Source: Streptomyces chromofuscus (lineage in GTDB: Bacteria > Actinomycetota > Actinomycetes > Streptomycetales > Streptomycetaceae). From it: a stretch of DNA of 64,000 bases. A program made the translations under genes and the position numbers. The stretch spans positions 372,001 through 436,000 of the forward strand of contig NZ_CP063374.1 of the NCBI RefSeq assembly GCF_015160875.1, written 5' to 3'. A model generated the notes under the pieces. It ran no database searches and had not been told where the DNA came from. It saw nothing but the letters and a program-made list of their open reading frames with translations. Below are positions 1 through 9,569 of the stretch, one piece after another (position 1 is the first letter of the stretch; the number at the start of each line of letters is the position of its first letter).

Positions 1-245
1 GATTCGTAGTTGACGTACGTCGTCCTGCGCACCTTGCCCCGGGCGACGTTCACCAGCCAGTACGTCAGGTACTCGCCGATGGTCATCTCGCTGGTGGCGA
101 CCGGCAACCCGTTGAGGGAGTCGGCCTTGAGCTCGGTCAGCTTCTCGTGCGCCTCATCGGTCTTGCCGTAGACGCTGCGCCGCTGGTACGTGCCGTCCGT
201 CGTCAGAACGTAGGCGCTGCCTTCCCAACGGCCGTCCTTCCGCTG
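1..245 (-). pseudogene. 5'-truncated tyrosine integrase fragment
   Basis: The minus strand is open from 245 to the left window edge. It encodes RKDGRWEGSAYVLTTDGTYQ, followed later by a segment like TIGEYLTYWL. This resembles the start of the N-terminal domain of actinomycete phage or ICE tyrosine integrases: the small three-stranded DNA-binding domain, then the start of the SAM-like core-binding domain. An in-frame TGA sits at 248-246, directly before the homologous segment, and no suitable ATG or GTG lies between it and the conserved residues. The usual upstream residues of the family are missing. I read it as the remains of an integrase gene that lost its 5' end; the catalytic domain, if present, lies to the left of the window. 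A frameshift just upstream is the alternative. Confidence 0.6.
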
Positions 246-339
246 TCACAGGTGTTCGCCGGCTGAGCGCTGCCGCGGCTGCGGCACCTGACCTTCCAGC
301 GTCCAGCGCCGACGCAGAGGCTTGCCCCGGCCCCCGCCG

Positions 340-356
340 AGGAGAAGGCTTCTCCT
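340..356 (+). promoter_or_regulatory. Hairpin enclosing the ribosome binding site of the GlxA-like gene
   Basis: AGGAGAA (340-346) and TTCTCCT (350-356) are perfect 7-bp inverted arms around a GGC loop and end directly at the ATG at 357. The left arm is the Shine-Dalgarno sequence, so in RNA it could pair with the bases just before the start codon. This may throttle translation; the effect is inferred only from the sequence. Confidence 0.5.
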
Positions 357-1337
357 ATGAACGGGTCGCCTGTGCCGCCGCACCAGGTCCTCATGGTCCT
401 GTTCGACGGCGTGCAGATTCTGGATGTGACCGGGCCGCTCGAGGTCTACGCCGCCGCGAACGAGTACGGGGGCAACTACCGGACCGCGACGGCCTCCGTG
501 GACGGCAAACCCGTGACGACCACCGGCGGGCTCCAGCTCGTCCCCGACCTGGCCCTGCCCGACGTCGGCTTCGCCATCGACACCCTCATGATCCCCGGAC
601 GGCCCGACTGGCGGGCCGCGGTCTCCGACTTTCCCCTCGTCGAGGGCATCTCCCGTCTCGCAGCCGACTCGCGCACCGTGGCCGCCGTCTGCGCGGGCGC
701 GTTCCCGCTGGCCGCCACAGGGTTGCTCGACGGCCGTCGCGCGGCCACGCACTGGCGCCTCGCCGCCGATCTCGCGGCGCACTACCCGAACATCGACGTC
801 GACCTCGACGCGATCTTCGTACGCGACGGGCGTTACGTCACATCGGCCGGGATCACCGCCGGTATCGATCTCACCCTGTCCTTGGTGGAGACCGACCTCG
901 GTGCGGACGTCGCACGGGCCGCTGCCAAGTACCTCGTCGTGTTCATGGCCCGGCCGGGCGGGCAGTCCCAGTTCTCCGTGCGCCAAGGTGCGAAGTACGG
1001 CACGGACTCGGTGCTCAGGAACGTGCTCGACAGCGTGACCGCTGATCCACGCGGGGACCACACCCTGGCCGCCATGGCGGCCAGGGCCGGTGTGAGCGAA
1101 CGGCACCTCACCCGTCTGTTCCGGGCCGAGGCGGGGATGACCGCCGCCCAGTTCGTCGAACGGATCAGGCTGGAGGCCGCTCAGGCCCTCCTCGAGAGCG
1201 GCAGCGATCCCCTCGACACCGTGGCCCGCCGCAGTGGGTTCGGTTCGGTGGAGACCATGCGCAGGGCGTTCCAGCGCGTACTGAAGGTCAAACCCAGTGC
1301 GTATCGGGCGCGGTTCCGCACCACGCACCCCGCGTGA
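357..1337 (+). CDS. GlxA-family AraC-type transcriptional regulator
   Basis: 326 residues. Residues about 10-175 form a DJ-1/PfpI-like (class I amidotransferase-like) domain with the nucleophile-elbow segment AVCAGAFPLAATG. Residues about 220-320 form an AraC-type double helix-turn-helix (MAARAGVSERHLTRLFRAE, then a second helix pair ending near FQRVLKVKPSAYR). This is the standard GlxA architecture: a sensor domain followed by a DNA-binding domain, acting in the cytoplasm as a transcription activator or repressor. The ligand is unknown. The ATG is preceded by AGGAGA inside a hairpin. It is convergent with the ABC permease gene. A close paralogue lies at 10820-11917 on the other strand. Family call is secure; targets are not known. 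Confidence 0.9.
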   Translation: MNGSPVPPHQVLMVLFDGVQILDVTGPLEVYAAANEYGGNYRTATASVDGKPVTTTGGLQLVPDLALPDVGFAIDTLMIPGRPDWRAAVSDFPLVEGISRLAADSRTVAAVCAGAFPLAATGLLDGRRAATHWRLAADLAAHYPNIDVDLDAIFVRDGRYVTSAGITAGIDLTLSLVETDLGADVARAAAKYLVVFMARPGGQSQFSVRQGAKYGTDSVLRNVLDSVTADPRGDHTLAAMAARAGVSERHLTRLFRAEAGMTAAQFVERIRLEAAQALLESGSDPLDTVARRSGFGSVETMRRAFQRVLKVKPSAYRARFRTTHPA

Positions 1338-1417
1338 CCGAGGGCCCGGAAGCCACCTCGGCCATGCGGGGCCCGTGCGCCGGCGCATCCCGTCGGCGTC
1401 CGCCGGGCCGGGCTCGT

Positions 1418-3994
1418 CTACTCCCGCGACCCGATCGCGTCGACGGGTCGCGTCCGCAGCATCAGCCGTGCCGGAAGCAGTGCGGCCGTGGCCGCGAGAA
1501 GTGCTGTTCCGCCGGCGATGGCCAAGTACAGCAGCGGGGGCACCGTGGGCAGAAGACTCTGCGTGAGGGCGAGTGAGACCAGGAGGAGCGCAGGTACCGA
1601 CGCCAGCGTTCCGATCCCCACACCGGCGAGGACGACGGCCAGGGCCTCCCACCGCATCATCCGCATCACCTGTGCGCGGGTCATGCCGCCCAGACGGAGC
1701 AGCGCGAACTCTCTGCGCCGTGCGACCGTGTTCATGGCCTGGGTGTTCACCACTGTCACGCCCGCGTAGGCGATGATCAGCCCGACGAGGAGATAGTTGA
1801 CCCAGGCGTTCGCCTTCTGCTGCTCGAGCTGTCTGTCCAGATCGAGCCGGTCCTGTACGACGGTGCCGGGATACCGCTGGGCCACTTCGGCCAGCGCCGG
1901 GGCCAGGTCGTCCACTCCCTCGGCGGCACGGACCAGGACCGAATCGTCGCGGCGCGCCGTCGTGTGCGCCAGCAGCAGATCGTGGTCGAAGGTGACGTCC
2001 GCGAAGGCCAGACCACGCTCGTAGACGGCGACGACCCTCGGCGTGAGTGCGGTGCCGTCGCCCAGTACCAGCCGCACGGTGTCGCCGACGCCGCGATCCA
2101 GCCAGGAGGACGCGACCGTACTGAGCGCGACCGTGCCGTCGTTCAGCCGCCCCAGACTGCCCTCGCGGGGTTGGAGATCCATCGTCCTGTGCAGCCCTCC
2201 GGGTTCGACGCCCTGCGCGCCGAGCGACACCAGGCTTTCCCTTTCCTCGTCCGCGTCCGGCGTGACCGCGACGACCTTCGACCTGACCACACCGGTCGCG
2301 GCTTCCACCTGGTCCAGCTCACGCACCGCGTGCGCGACTTCGGGTGCGAGGCCCGCCGAGGACGTCAGTACGTGGTCGGCGACGCTACCGGCGCGCAGTT
2401 GCCGCTCGGCCGTGTGCTGGGTGGTGGTCTCGGCGAACACCACGGTCGCGGCGAACGAGACGGACAGCACCAGCGGTATGACGGCGCCGGCGAGGCGCCG
2501 CGCATGAGCCGAGATGTTCGCCGCCGCCAGGAACCCCGGTCCCTGGTTCATTCTCAGCAGCGGGGTCAGCGCACGCGTGGCCGCACGGGCGAGGACGGGT
2601 CCCCATACCGACGCGGCGATCACCACGACGAGAACCAGGGAGTTGGCGAACCCGGCGAGCGCGGCGAAGTCGCCGCCCTGCGTCAGCCCGGTCACGAACA
2701 GCCCGACCGCGCCCAGGACCAGTACTCCTCCTGTGATCAGGCGGCCTCTGCCGAGTTCCGCGCGTTCGACGGCGGCCTCGCCGAGCGCCTCCGACGGCCG
2801 GACCCGCGTGGCACGGCGGGCGGCGACGCGTGCCGCCGTGTACGCCGTGGCCATGGCGATCAACGCCGCCCCCACCGCGGGCAGTGGCCCGATCACCAGC
2901 TCGTAGTCGCGCGGGACGAAGCCGTGCCGGGCCAGGTGGTCGCGAATCCAGTGGACCACGGCGATGCCGAGCGGCCATCCGAGCACGGCGCCCGACACCG
3001 CCACCGTCAGCGCCTCGGCCGCCACCATGCGTCGGACCTGACGAGGAGTGGCCCCTACAGCGCGGAGCAGTGCCACCTCACGGCGGCGGTGGGTGATGGA
3101 CAGGGACAGGGTGCTCGCCACGACGAAGACCGTGACGACGACGATGTTGCCGCCGACCGCCGATGCGAGAAGCACCAGGGTGGAGCCGGTGGTGGCCACG
3201 TCCAGGAATTCGGCTTTGCCACGAGCGTCGCCGGTCACCACGGCCAGATCCGGATCGGCCAGGGCGTCGGAGACGGCGTCGGCCAGTTCTCCGGCGCCGG
3301 TCCCGGCTGCGGCTCGTATCCCGAAGGCGTCGACGAAGCCCGTGCGGGCCGCCAGGCGCTCGGCCCGGCCGTCGGTGAAGAACAGGACGGAGCGGCGCGG
3401 GGACGGGTCCCCGTCCAGCGCGACGACGCCGGTGACGCGGAAGGCCTCCGGCGTGGAGCCCGTCATCAGCAGCACCGTCTCACCCGCCGCGGCCCCCGCC
3501 CGCCGGGCCAGGTCCTGATCGAGCACGACCTCCCGGTCTCCGCTCGGGGCACGCCCCGACGTCAACCGGTAGGGCCCCAGGCCGGTACTGGACCAGTTGT
3601 GACCGGTGGTCTCTGCTCCGTTCGCTCCGGCGAGGGGAAGGCCGTCCTGGCCGATGAGGTCGGCCGGCACCGCGATGTCCGCGGTCACGTCCGCCACGCC
3701 GGGAACCGAGGCGATGCGCCGGGCGAGGTCCGCCCGCACCGGCACCTTCTCGACCAGCGGCTGTTTGACGGGCTGGGGTCCTTCCACGGTCTTGAGCTGG
3801 AGCCTCGCGTGCTGCCGTCCACTGACCACGACATCGGCGGCGGCGTACCGCTCGGGCGGCATGGAGGTGCGTAGGCCCGACTCCATGAGGATGCCGCACA
3901 CGCTGACCACGGCCGAGCCGAGCAGCAGGGCCACGAAAGTACCGACGAAGCCGCCTTTGCGGGCCCGTACGGTGGCAAACGCGAGTCGCACCAT
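1418..3994 (-). CDS. FtsX-like ABC transporter permease
   Basis: 858 residues, with the MacB/FtsX-type duplicated layout. There is a membrane segment near residues 14-36, a long extracytoplasmic region, an FtsX block of three membrane segments at about 270-390, a central pair of helices near 420-480, a second extracytoplasmic region, and a C-terminal FtsX block at about 735-850. Such proteins export peptides, lipids or antibiotics, or transmit mechanical force, with a separate ATPase. Its ATG overlaps the end of the ATPase gene upstream, so the two are translationally coupled. The kinase/response regulator pair on the other side of the shared upstream region is the obvious candidate regulator, as in many Streptomyces efflux loci. 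Confidence 0.9.
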   Translation of the reverse strand: MVRLAFATVRARKGGFVGTFVALLLGSAVVSVCGILMESGLRTSMPPERYAAADVVVSGRQHARLQLKTVEGPQPVKQPLVEKVPVRADLARRIASVPGVADVTADIAVPADLIGQDGLPLAGANGAETTGHNWSSTGLGPYRLTSGRAPSGDREVVLDQDLARRAGAAAGETVLLMTGSTPEAFRVTGVVALDGDPSPRRSVLFFTDGRAERLAARTGFVDAFGIRAAAGTGAGELADAVSDALADPDLAVVTGDARGKAEFLDVATTGSTLVLLASAVGGNIVVVTVFVVASTLSLSITHRRREVALLRAVGATPRQVRRMVAAEALTVAVSGAVLGWPLGIAVVHWIRDHLARHGFVPRDYELVIGPLPAVGAALIAMATAYTAARVAARRATRVRPSEALGEAAVERAELGRGRLITGGVLVLGAVGLFVTGLTQGGDFAALAGFANSLVLVVVIAASVWGPVLARAATRALTPLLRMNQGPGFLAAANISAHARRLAGAVIPLVLSVSFAATVVFAETTTQHTAERQLRAGSVADHVLTSSAGLAPEVAHAVRELDQVEAATGVVRSKVVAVTPDADEERESLVSLGAQGVEPGGLHRTMDLQPREGSLGRLNDGTVALSTVASSWLDRGVGDTVRLVLGDGTALTPRVVAVYERGLAFADVTFDHDLLLAHTTARRDDSVLVRAAEGVDDLAPALAEVAQRYPGTVVQDRLDLDRQLEQQKANAWVNYLLVGLIIAYAGVTVVNTQAMNTVARRREFALLRLGGMTRAQVMRMMRWEALAVVLAGVGIGTLASVPALLLVSLALTQSLLPTVPPLLYLAIAGGTALLAATAALLPARLMLRTRPVDAIGSRE

Positions 3995-4779
3995 CAGGCG
4001 GCCGCCCTGCGCAGGCCGGTCATGATCGCGGCGACCCGGTCCGCGGTCGGCGAAGTCAGGGTGGAGACGATGCTGCCGTCGGCCAGGAAGACGACGCTGT
4101 CGGCGTGAGCGGCGGCGACCGGGTCGTGGGTCACCATCACCACGGTCTGGTGCATGTCTGTGACGGCCTGCCGCAGCAGGACGAGGATGTCGTGGGCCGT
4201 GGCGGGGTCGAGAGCGCCGGTCGGTTCGTCGGCGAAGATCACGTCAGGGCGGGTGACGAGGGCACGGGCGATCGCCACACGCTGCTGCTGGCCGCCGGAC
4301 AGCTCGGCCGGTACGTGGTGGAGACGTTCCGACAGCCCCATCCTGGCGACGATCTGCTGGAACCAGGCCTGGTCGGGTGTGCGGCGTTCGAGCCGCAGCG
4401 GCAGCACGATGTTCTGCTCGACGGTGAGTGAGGGCACCAGGTTGAACGCCTGGAACACGAACCCCATGCGGCGGCGCCGCAACCTGGTCAGGGGTGCTTC
4501 CTTCATGCGGGACAGTTCCGTGGCTCCGAGCATGACCGAGCCGGAGGTCGGGCGGTCCAGTCCCGCCGCGCAGTGCAGGAACGTGCTCTTGCCCGAGCCG
4601 GAGGGACCCATGACCGCCGTGAAGGTGCCCGCGGGGAGGTCCACGCTGATCCGGTCGAGTGCCACAACCGTTCGCGGGCCTTGCCCGTACCGTTTGGTCA
4701 CTTCGTGCAGTCGAACCGCATGCTGTGCGTCGCGCGGCGCCACGCCGGGCGCGGCTACCGCTGGAGTCCACAGGCTCAC
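3994..4779 (-). CDS. ABC transporter ATP-binding protein (MacB/LolD type)
   Basis: 261 residues from a GTG at 4779, chosen because AGGGAGA lies about 8 nt upstream; the open frame extends further 5' (an ATG is at 4836) without a better ribosome site. It has Walker A GPSGSGKST, Q-loop FVFQAFNLVPSLT, signature LSGGQQQR, Walker B VIFADEPTGAL and the switch His in MVTHD. The FVFQxFNLxPxLT pattern is typical of the LolD/MacB subfamily, whose partner is an FtsX-like permease. That permease follows directly with overlapping codons. It hydrolyses ATP on the cytoplasmic face to drive the permease at 1418-3994. Confidence 0.92.
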   Translation of the reverse strand: MSLWTPAVAAPGVAPRDAQHAVRLHEVTKRYGQGPRTVVALDRISVDLPAGTFTAVMGPSGSGKSTFLHCAAGLDRPTSGSVMLGATELSRMKEAPLTRLRRRRMGFVFQAFNLVPSLTVEQNIVLPLRLERRTPDQAWFQQIVARMGLSERLHHVPAELSGGQQQRVAIARALVTRPDVIFADEPTGALDPATAHDILVLLRQAVTDMHQTVVMVTHDPVAAAHADSVVFLADGSIVSTLTSPTADRVAAIMTGLRRAAA

Positions 4780-5100
4780 GTCTGTCTCCCTGTCCGTTCG
4801 GGTTGGCGGGGCGCCCTCCTGAGGGCCCTGTTCCATTGCATGCCGGGCAGGTCGTCGCCTCCTCGGCCGCAACGGTGAACACCGGAGTCGTCCACACGGG
4901 CTAGCCGGGAAACGGAATCAGCCGGTCGACGGAGACCTCGATCGTCGCGGGCAGTCCACTGGGCCCTGACCTTCAACTGTGTGCCGCATCAGCGCACCCA
5001 TCTCGTCCCTGAGGCGGATGACCGGAATGATGAGACGTGGGCCGTCTCCTGCCCCCGGGGGCGGAGGGCGGCCGTGCCGTACGCGTCTACCGTGAGATGT
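4780..5100. other. Divergent intergenic region between ABC exporter and two-component genes
   Basis: About 320 bases separate the minus-strand ATPase start from the plus-strand kinase start and must hold both promoters. I see no convincing coding sequence, and no inverted repeat strong enough to name as an operator. Frames here continue upstream from the kinase and the ATPase without ribosome sites, so I treat them as non-coding. Confidence 0.4.
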
Positions 5101-6369
5101 ATGACCTATCTCGACTCGATGGCGCGGCGGCGTGTACCCCGCGCCGTCGTCGACCTGGTGCTGGCCGTGGTCATGGTCACTGGCGGGCTGTCCGAGCCTG
5201 CGCAGTCCGTCGGCACGTACGTTCATGGTCTGGATCTGTGGCGGGTGCTGCTCGTGCTGCTGGTGGGGCTGTCCCTCACCGTGCACCGCAAGTGGCCGCT
5301 ACCCGTTCTGGCGGTCGTCGTCGTGGGCCTGGGTGCGCTGCAGGCCTGGCACTACCTCCCGCCGCCGGTGGGACCGCAGGGCACCACGATCAGTGTTCCC
5401 TACCTGGCCCTGGCCCTGGCCGTGTTCCTCACCGCCGTACGCACCTCGCCGCGAGCGGCGACGGTGACGATCGTGGTGCTCATTCCGGCCACCGCCGTCG
5501 CCGAGGCCGTCATGGAGCCCGGCTACCGCACGGCCAACGCGGTCACCACGGTGTTCCTCCTCGTCGCGGCCTGGGCGCTCGGCCGGCTGTTCAGGGCTCG
5601 CAAGGCGATGGCGCACGAGGCGCTGGAACGAGCGGCCGCCGTGGAGCGGGAACAGGCGGCCAACGCCCGGGCCGCGGTGGCGCAGGAACGAGCCCGCATC
5701 GCCCGTGAACTGCACGACATCGTCGCTCACAACGTCAGCCTCATGGTCGTCCAGACCATCGCCGCCGACCGCGTGCAGGACCGGGACGGGGCGAAGGCGC
5801 ACGAACTGCATCGCACCATCGAGCAGACGGGTCGGGCCGCCGTGGGCGAACTGCGCCGACTGCTCGGTGTGCTGCGCAGCGAAGAGCAGGACGACGATCC
5901 CACCAAGCAGCCCCCACAGCCGACTCTCGCGGAGATTCCGCGGCTGGTCGAGTCCGTGCGCACCGCTGGGCTGGACGTCGAGTTCGCCGTCCATGGGTCC
6001 CCCGTGGAACTGCCGGCGGGGACGGAACTGGTCGTCTACCGCGTCGTCCAGGAGGCCCTGACGAACACGCTCAAGCACGCGGGGCACACCAGCGCGCGGC
6101 TCAGTCTCGACTGGGGCGCGCGGGAGGGGCTGTCGGTGCGGGTCTGTGACGACGGCCGACGCCCCGGACACGACGTGCCTCGAGTGCAGCACGCCGCACG
6201 GGGTACCGGGCACGGCCTGGTCGGCATGCGGGAGCGCATCGCCGCTGTCGGCGGCACGCTGCACACGGGTGAGCAGCGCAATGGCGGGTTCTGTGTCCAC
6301 GCCACCGTTCCGCTGTCGGCGTCCGGTGCCGAGGAAGCCGTGGGCGGCGGCACAGCCATAAGGCAGTAG
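5101..6369 (+). CDS. Sensor histidine kinase (NarL/DesK-type, HisKA_3)
   Basis: 422 residues from ATG 5101; the frame opens earlier but that extension is not membrane-like and lacks a ribosome site. Four or five membrane segments fill residues about 12-165, followed by a coiled-coil linker (about 165-195). The HisKA_3 dimerisation helix carries the phospho-acceptor His205 in ARELHDIVAHNVSLM. A GHKL ATPase domain follows, with an N-box near VVQEALTNTLKHA and a late glycine box GTGHGLVGMRERI. It lies 51 bases upstream of its response regulator and divergent from the ABC exporter, which it may control in response to a membrane signal. Confidence 0.92.
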   Translation: MTYLDSMARRRVPRAVVDLVLAVVMVTGGLSEPAQSVGTYVHGLDLWRVLLVLLVGLSLTVHRKWPLPVLAVVVVGLGALQAWHYLPPPVGPQGTTISVPYLALALAVFLTAVRTSPRAATVTIVVLIPATAVAEAVMEPGYRTANAVTTVFLLVAAWALGRLFRARKAMAHEALERAAAVEREQAANARAAVAQERARIARELHDIVAHNVSLMVVQTIAADRVQDRDGAKAHELHRTIEQTGRAAVGELRRLLGVLRSEEQDDDPTKQPPQPTLAEIPRLVESVRTAGLDVEFAVHGSPVELPAGTELVVYRVVQEALTNTLKHAGHTSARLSLDWGAREGLSVRVCDDGRRPGHDVPRVQHAARGTGHGLVGMRERIAAVGGTLHTGEQRNGGFCVHATVPLSASGAEEAVGGGTAIRQ

Positions 6370-6420
6370 TCCGTGGCCGGGCACGACGCCCTGGGCGACG
6401 GTAGGACAGAGGAGAGCAGT

Positions 6421-7089
6421 ATGGCCATCCGCGTACTGCTGGTCGATGACCAGCCGATGATCCGGACCGGGTTCCGGCTCATCCTGGAAGCGGAGCCGGA
6501 CATCACCGTGGTCGGAGAGGCCGGCGACGGACGGGCCGGGGTCGACGACACCCGGACGCTTCAGCCCGATGTCGTACTGATGGACATCCGCATGCCCCAC
6601 ATGGACGGCGTGGAGGCGACGCGGCGCATCGTCGAGTCGGGGTCCTCCAGCCGGGTCATCATCCTCACCACTTTCGACCTGGACGAGCACGTCCATGACG
6701 CCCTGCGGGCCGGTGCGAGTGGCTTCCTCGTCAAGGACGGCCCCGCCGACTCGCTGGTGTCGGCGATCCGCACCGTCGCCGAAGGCGACGCGGTGATCTC
6801 TCCGCGCGTCACCCGCCGACTCCTCGACCGCTTCGCCCGTCTCGCCGATCAGACGGTCGCGCCGGTGCCCCGGAGCCTGGACGCGCTCACGAGCCGGGAA
6901 CTCGACGTGCTGCGCGCTTTGACGCGAGGACTGTCGAACGCCGAGATCGCCCGCGAACTGCACGTCAGCGAGGCGACGGTGAAGACCCATGTCGCCCACA
7001 TCCTCGACAAGTACCAGCTCAGGGATCGCGTGCAGGCGGTCATCCTCGCCTATGACACAGGGCTGGTACGGCCGGCCGTCGGCGGGTGA
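6421..7089 (+). CDS. LuxR/NarL-family response regulator
   Basis: 222 residues from ATG 6421, preceded by GAGGAGAGC. The receiver domain (about 1-120) has the acidic pair D9-D10, phospho-acceptor D55 in VVLMDIRMP, and a conserved Lys in FLVKDGP. The LuxR-type HTH at about 155-212 (LTSRELDVLRALTRGLSN, then HVSEATVKTHV) is complete. It is the partner of the kinase just upstream. The likely target is the divergent promoter of the ABC exporter, but no binding site is evident. Confidence 0.93.
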   Translation: MAIRVLLVDDQPMIRTGFRLILEAEPDITVVGEAGDGRAGVDDTRTLQPDVVLMDIRMPHMDGVEATRRIVESGSSSRVIILTTFDLDEHVHDALRAGASGFLVKDGPADSLVSAIRTVAEGDAVISPRVTRRLLDRFARLADQTVAPVPRSLDALTSRELDVLRALTRGLSNAEIARELHVSEATVKTHVAHILDKYQLRDRVQAVILAYDTGLVRPAVGG

Positions 7090-7307
7090 CTCCACCCCGC
7101 CCGAACACGGCAGCCTCCCAGGGCTTGACCACTCGGTGAGCCCGGGCTGCCCCGCACTCGTCCACGGCCGCCGGGACCGCTGCGCGTCGACCGGCCACAG
7201 GAACTCGCTCGCTGAGGCCGTCGCCGCGGAACGGCGACGGCAGGAACCGGCCACCGGTGTCCGCGCACCCTGGCCGTCGCTCTCGCTGCACCGGATTCCC
7301 AGGACGC

Positions 7308-7339
7308 AACGTGCCCCGGCCGTGGCGCCGGGGCACGTT
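7308..7339. terminator. Bidirectional hairpin terminator
   Basis: Perfect 13-bp arms, AACGTGCCCCGGC (7308-7320) and GCCGGGGCACGTT (7327-7339), with a 6-nt loop. It lies between the convergent response regulator and MMPL genes, 25 bases past the MMPL stop. There is no long U-tract, as is common in Streptomyces. It probably serves both genes. Confidence 0.75.
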
Positions 7340-7364
7340 CGGTCATCGGGTCAGTGCCATCGCG

Positions 7365-9569
7365 TCAGCGCGCGGCCGGCTCGGGCTGCCTGTGTCCGTC
7401 TCCATGCCGGGCCTGCTCCGGGCGCAGCCCTTCGCCCTCTACGTCGACGGAGGGCAGGGCCTTGCCCAGCCATCCCGGCAGCCACCACGCGGCGCGCCCG
7501 AGCAGGGCGAGCACGGCGGGCACGATGGCCATGCGCACGACGAAAGCGTCCAACACCACGGCGACCGCCAGGCCGAAGCCCACCATCTTGACCGTCTCCT
7601 CGGCCGCGCCCAGGAAGCTGCCGAAGACGGTCACCATGATGACGGCCGCCGCGGTGACGACCCGCCCACCGTGCCGGAAGCCTTCCTCGACCGAGGCAGC
7701 AGGGCTCTGACCGCGCACGTACGCCTCCCGGATCCGGGTGACCAGGAAGACCTCGTAGTCCATGGCGAGACCGAAGATGATCCCCACCATCAGAATCGGC
7801 ATGGTGCTCATGATCGGGCCGGTGCGGTCGACGCCGAACAGGTCGGCCAGCCACCCCCACTGGAAGACCGCGACCAGTGCACCCAAAGCCGCGCCGACGG
7901 ACAGCAGAAAGCCGAGCGCCGCCTTGAGGGGAACCAGCACCGAGCGGAACACCAGGATGAGCAGGACGAAAGCCAGTCCCACGACGAGAGCGAGGTAGGG
8001 CAGCAGTGCGTCGTTCATCTTGCGTGTGAAGTCGATCTTCAGCGCGGTCTGGCCCGTCACCATGGTGTGGGCTCCCGTGGTTTCGGTGACCGTCGTGCGG
8101 GTCCCGCGGATGTCACGCACCAGCGCTTCCGTGTCCTCGCTGCTGGGACCGGTGGTGGGCACCACAGTGATCGTCGCGGTGTCGGCCGGTGCGTTGAACA
8201 CGGGCGGGCTGACCTGCGCCACCCCGTCGAGCCGTGCGACCCTCGCCGCGGCATCGGCCGCCGCGTCGCGTGGGCTGGCGCTCTCGCGCGCATCGACGAC
8301 CACCGTCAAGGGGCCGTTGAACCCCGCGCCGAACCCGTCGGTCAGCAGGTCGTAGGCCTTGCGCTGGGTGGTCTCGGCGGAGAGGGACCCTTCGTCGGGA
8401 AGGCCCAGTTCCAGCGACATCGCGGGGACGCTCAGGACGCCGAGGCCGAGAACTCCGGTCACCAGCACGGCGACCGGGCGCCTGAGGACGAAGCGGGCCC
8501 ATCGACCCCCCTTCCGGGAGTGGGACGGCTGCGGGCTGCGGCCCCTGGCGCGGGCCCTGCGGCCGTGGATGCGTTTTCCCGCGACCGCGAGGAGGGCCGG
8601 CAGCAGGGTCAGCGCGACGACGACGGCGAGGGCGACGGTCGCCGCGGCGGCAAGCCCCATCTTCGTCAGCATCGGGATGCCGACGATCGACAGGCCGGCC
8701 AGCGCGATGAACACGGTCAGACCGGCGAAGACCACCGCGGAGCCTGCTGTTCCGACGGCTCTGCCGGCCGCCTCCTCACGCGTGAGTCCGCCGGCGAGTT
8801 CGGTGCGGTAACGGGTGACGATGAACAACGCGTAGTCGATGCCGACGGCGAGGCCGAGCATCAGGGCGAGTTGAGAGGTCGTGTCCCCCAGGTCCAGTGT
8901 GTGTGCGAGGGCCGCGATCGTGGACACGCTGGTGCCCACGCCCAACAGAGCGGTGATCAGCGGCAGTCCGGCGGCGACCAGGGACCCCAGCGTGATGAGC
9001 AGGACGATCGCGGCCATGGCTATGCCGATCACCTCGGCGCCCGATCCCTCCTGCGTCTGCTGGACCGCGCTGCCGCCGATCTCCACGGTCAGGCCGGTCT
9101 TGCGTGAGGCGTCGGCGGCCTCGAGCAGAGCATCCTTGGTGCTGTCCGTGAGTGCGGCCGCGTCGGCCTTGTAGGCGACGGCCGCGTAAGCGGTGGAGCC
9201 GTCCTGGCTGACGGCCCGCGCGGTGAACGGATCGGGCACCGCGGCGACTTGGGACGAGCTGTCGCGCACTTCAGCGAGAGTGCGCCTGATTTCGGCCCGG
9301 TTCGCCGGGTTGTCGATCCGCTGACCGTGCGGCGCCTTGAACACGATTCGGGCCGAGGCGCCGTCGACCTCCGCTTCGGGGAAGCGTTCTCGCACCAGAT
9401 CGAGTGCCCGCTGGGATTCGGTTCCCGGCATCGAGAAGGAATTTGGGGCGGGTGGCGTGGCCGCCGAGGCCGCGAATCCGGCAAATACCAGGAGGATGAT
9501 CCAGGAGAAGATCACGGTCAGGCGCCGTCTGAAGGCGAACCGGCCCAATTTGCTGAGAAGAGTTGCCAC
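7365..9569 (-). CDS. MMPL/RND-family membrane transporter
   Basis: 734 residues from a GTG at 9569, with GGAG nine bases upstream; the frame reads further 5' through a basic stretch with no ribosome site. It has two halves, each with a first membrane helix (near residue 20, and again near 370), a large extracytoplasmic loop and a five-helix bundle (about 180-330 and 530-690). This is the MMPL/RND fold of actinobacterial proton-driven lipid or drug exporters. The length fits the family. The motif GLAVGIDYALFIVTRYRTEL carries the Asp-Tyr pair typical of proton-relay helices, repeated as GLAMDYEVFLVTRIREAY. The substrate is not predictable. Confidence 0.9.
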   Translation of the reverse strand: MATLLSKLGRFAFRRRLTVIFSWIILLVFAGFAASAATPPAPNSFSMPGTESQRALDLVRERFPEAEVDGASARIVFKAPHGQRIDNPANRAEIRRTLAEVRDSSSQVAAVPDPFTARAVSQDGSTAYAAVAYKADAAALTDSTKDALLEAADASRKTGLTVEIGGSAVQQTQEGSGAEVIGIAMAAIVLLITLGSLVAAGLPLITALLGVGTSVSTIAALAHTLDLGDTTSQLALMLGLAVGIDYALFIVTRYRTELAGGLTREEAAGRAVGTAGSAVVFAGLTVFIALAGLSIVGIPMLTKMGLAAAATVALAVVVALTLLPALLAVAGKRIHGRRARARGRSPQPSHSRKGGRWARFVLRRPVAVLVTGVLGLGVLSVPAMSLELGLPDEGSLSAETTQRKAYDLLTDGFGAGFNGPLTVVVDARESASPRDAAADAAARVARLDGVAQVSPPVFNAPADTATITVVPTTGPSSEDTEALVRDIRGTRTTVTETTGAHTMVTGQTALKIDFTRKMNDALLPYLALVVGLAFVLLILVFRSVLVPLKAALGFLLSVGAALGALVAVFQWGWLADLFGVDRTGPIMSTMPILMVGIIFGLAMDYEVFLVTRIREAYVRGQSPAASVEEGFRHGGRVVTAAAVIMVTVFGSFLGAAEETVKMVGFGLAVAVVLDAFVVRMAIVPAVLALLGRAAWWLPGWLGKALPSVDVEGEGLRPEQARHGDGHRQPEPAAR

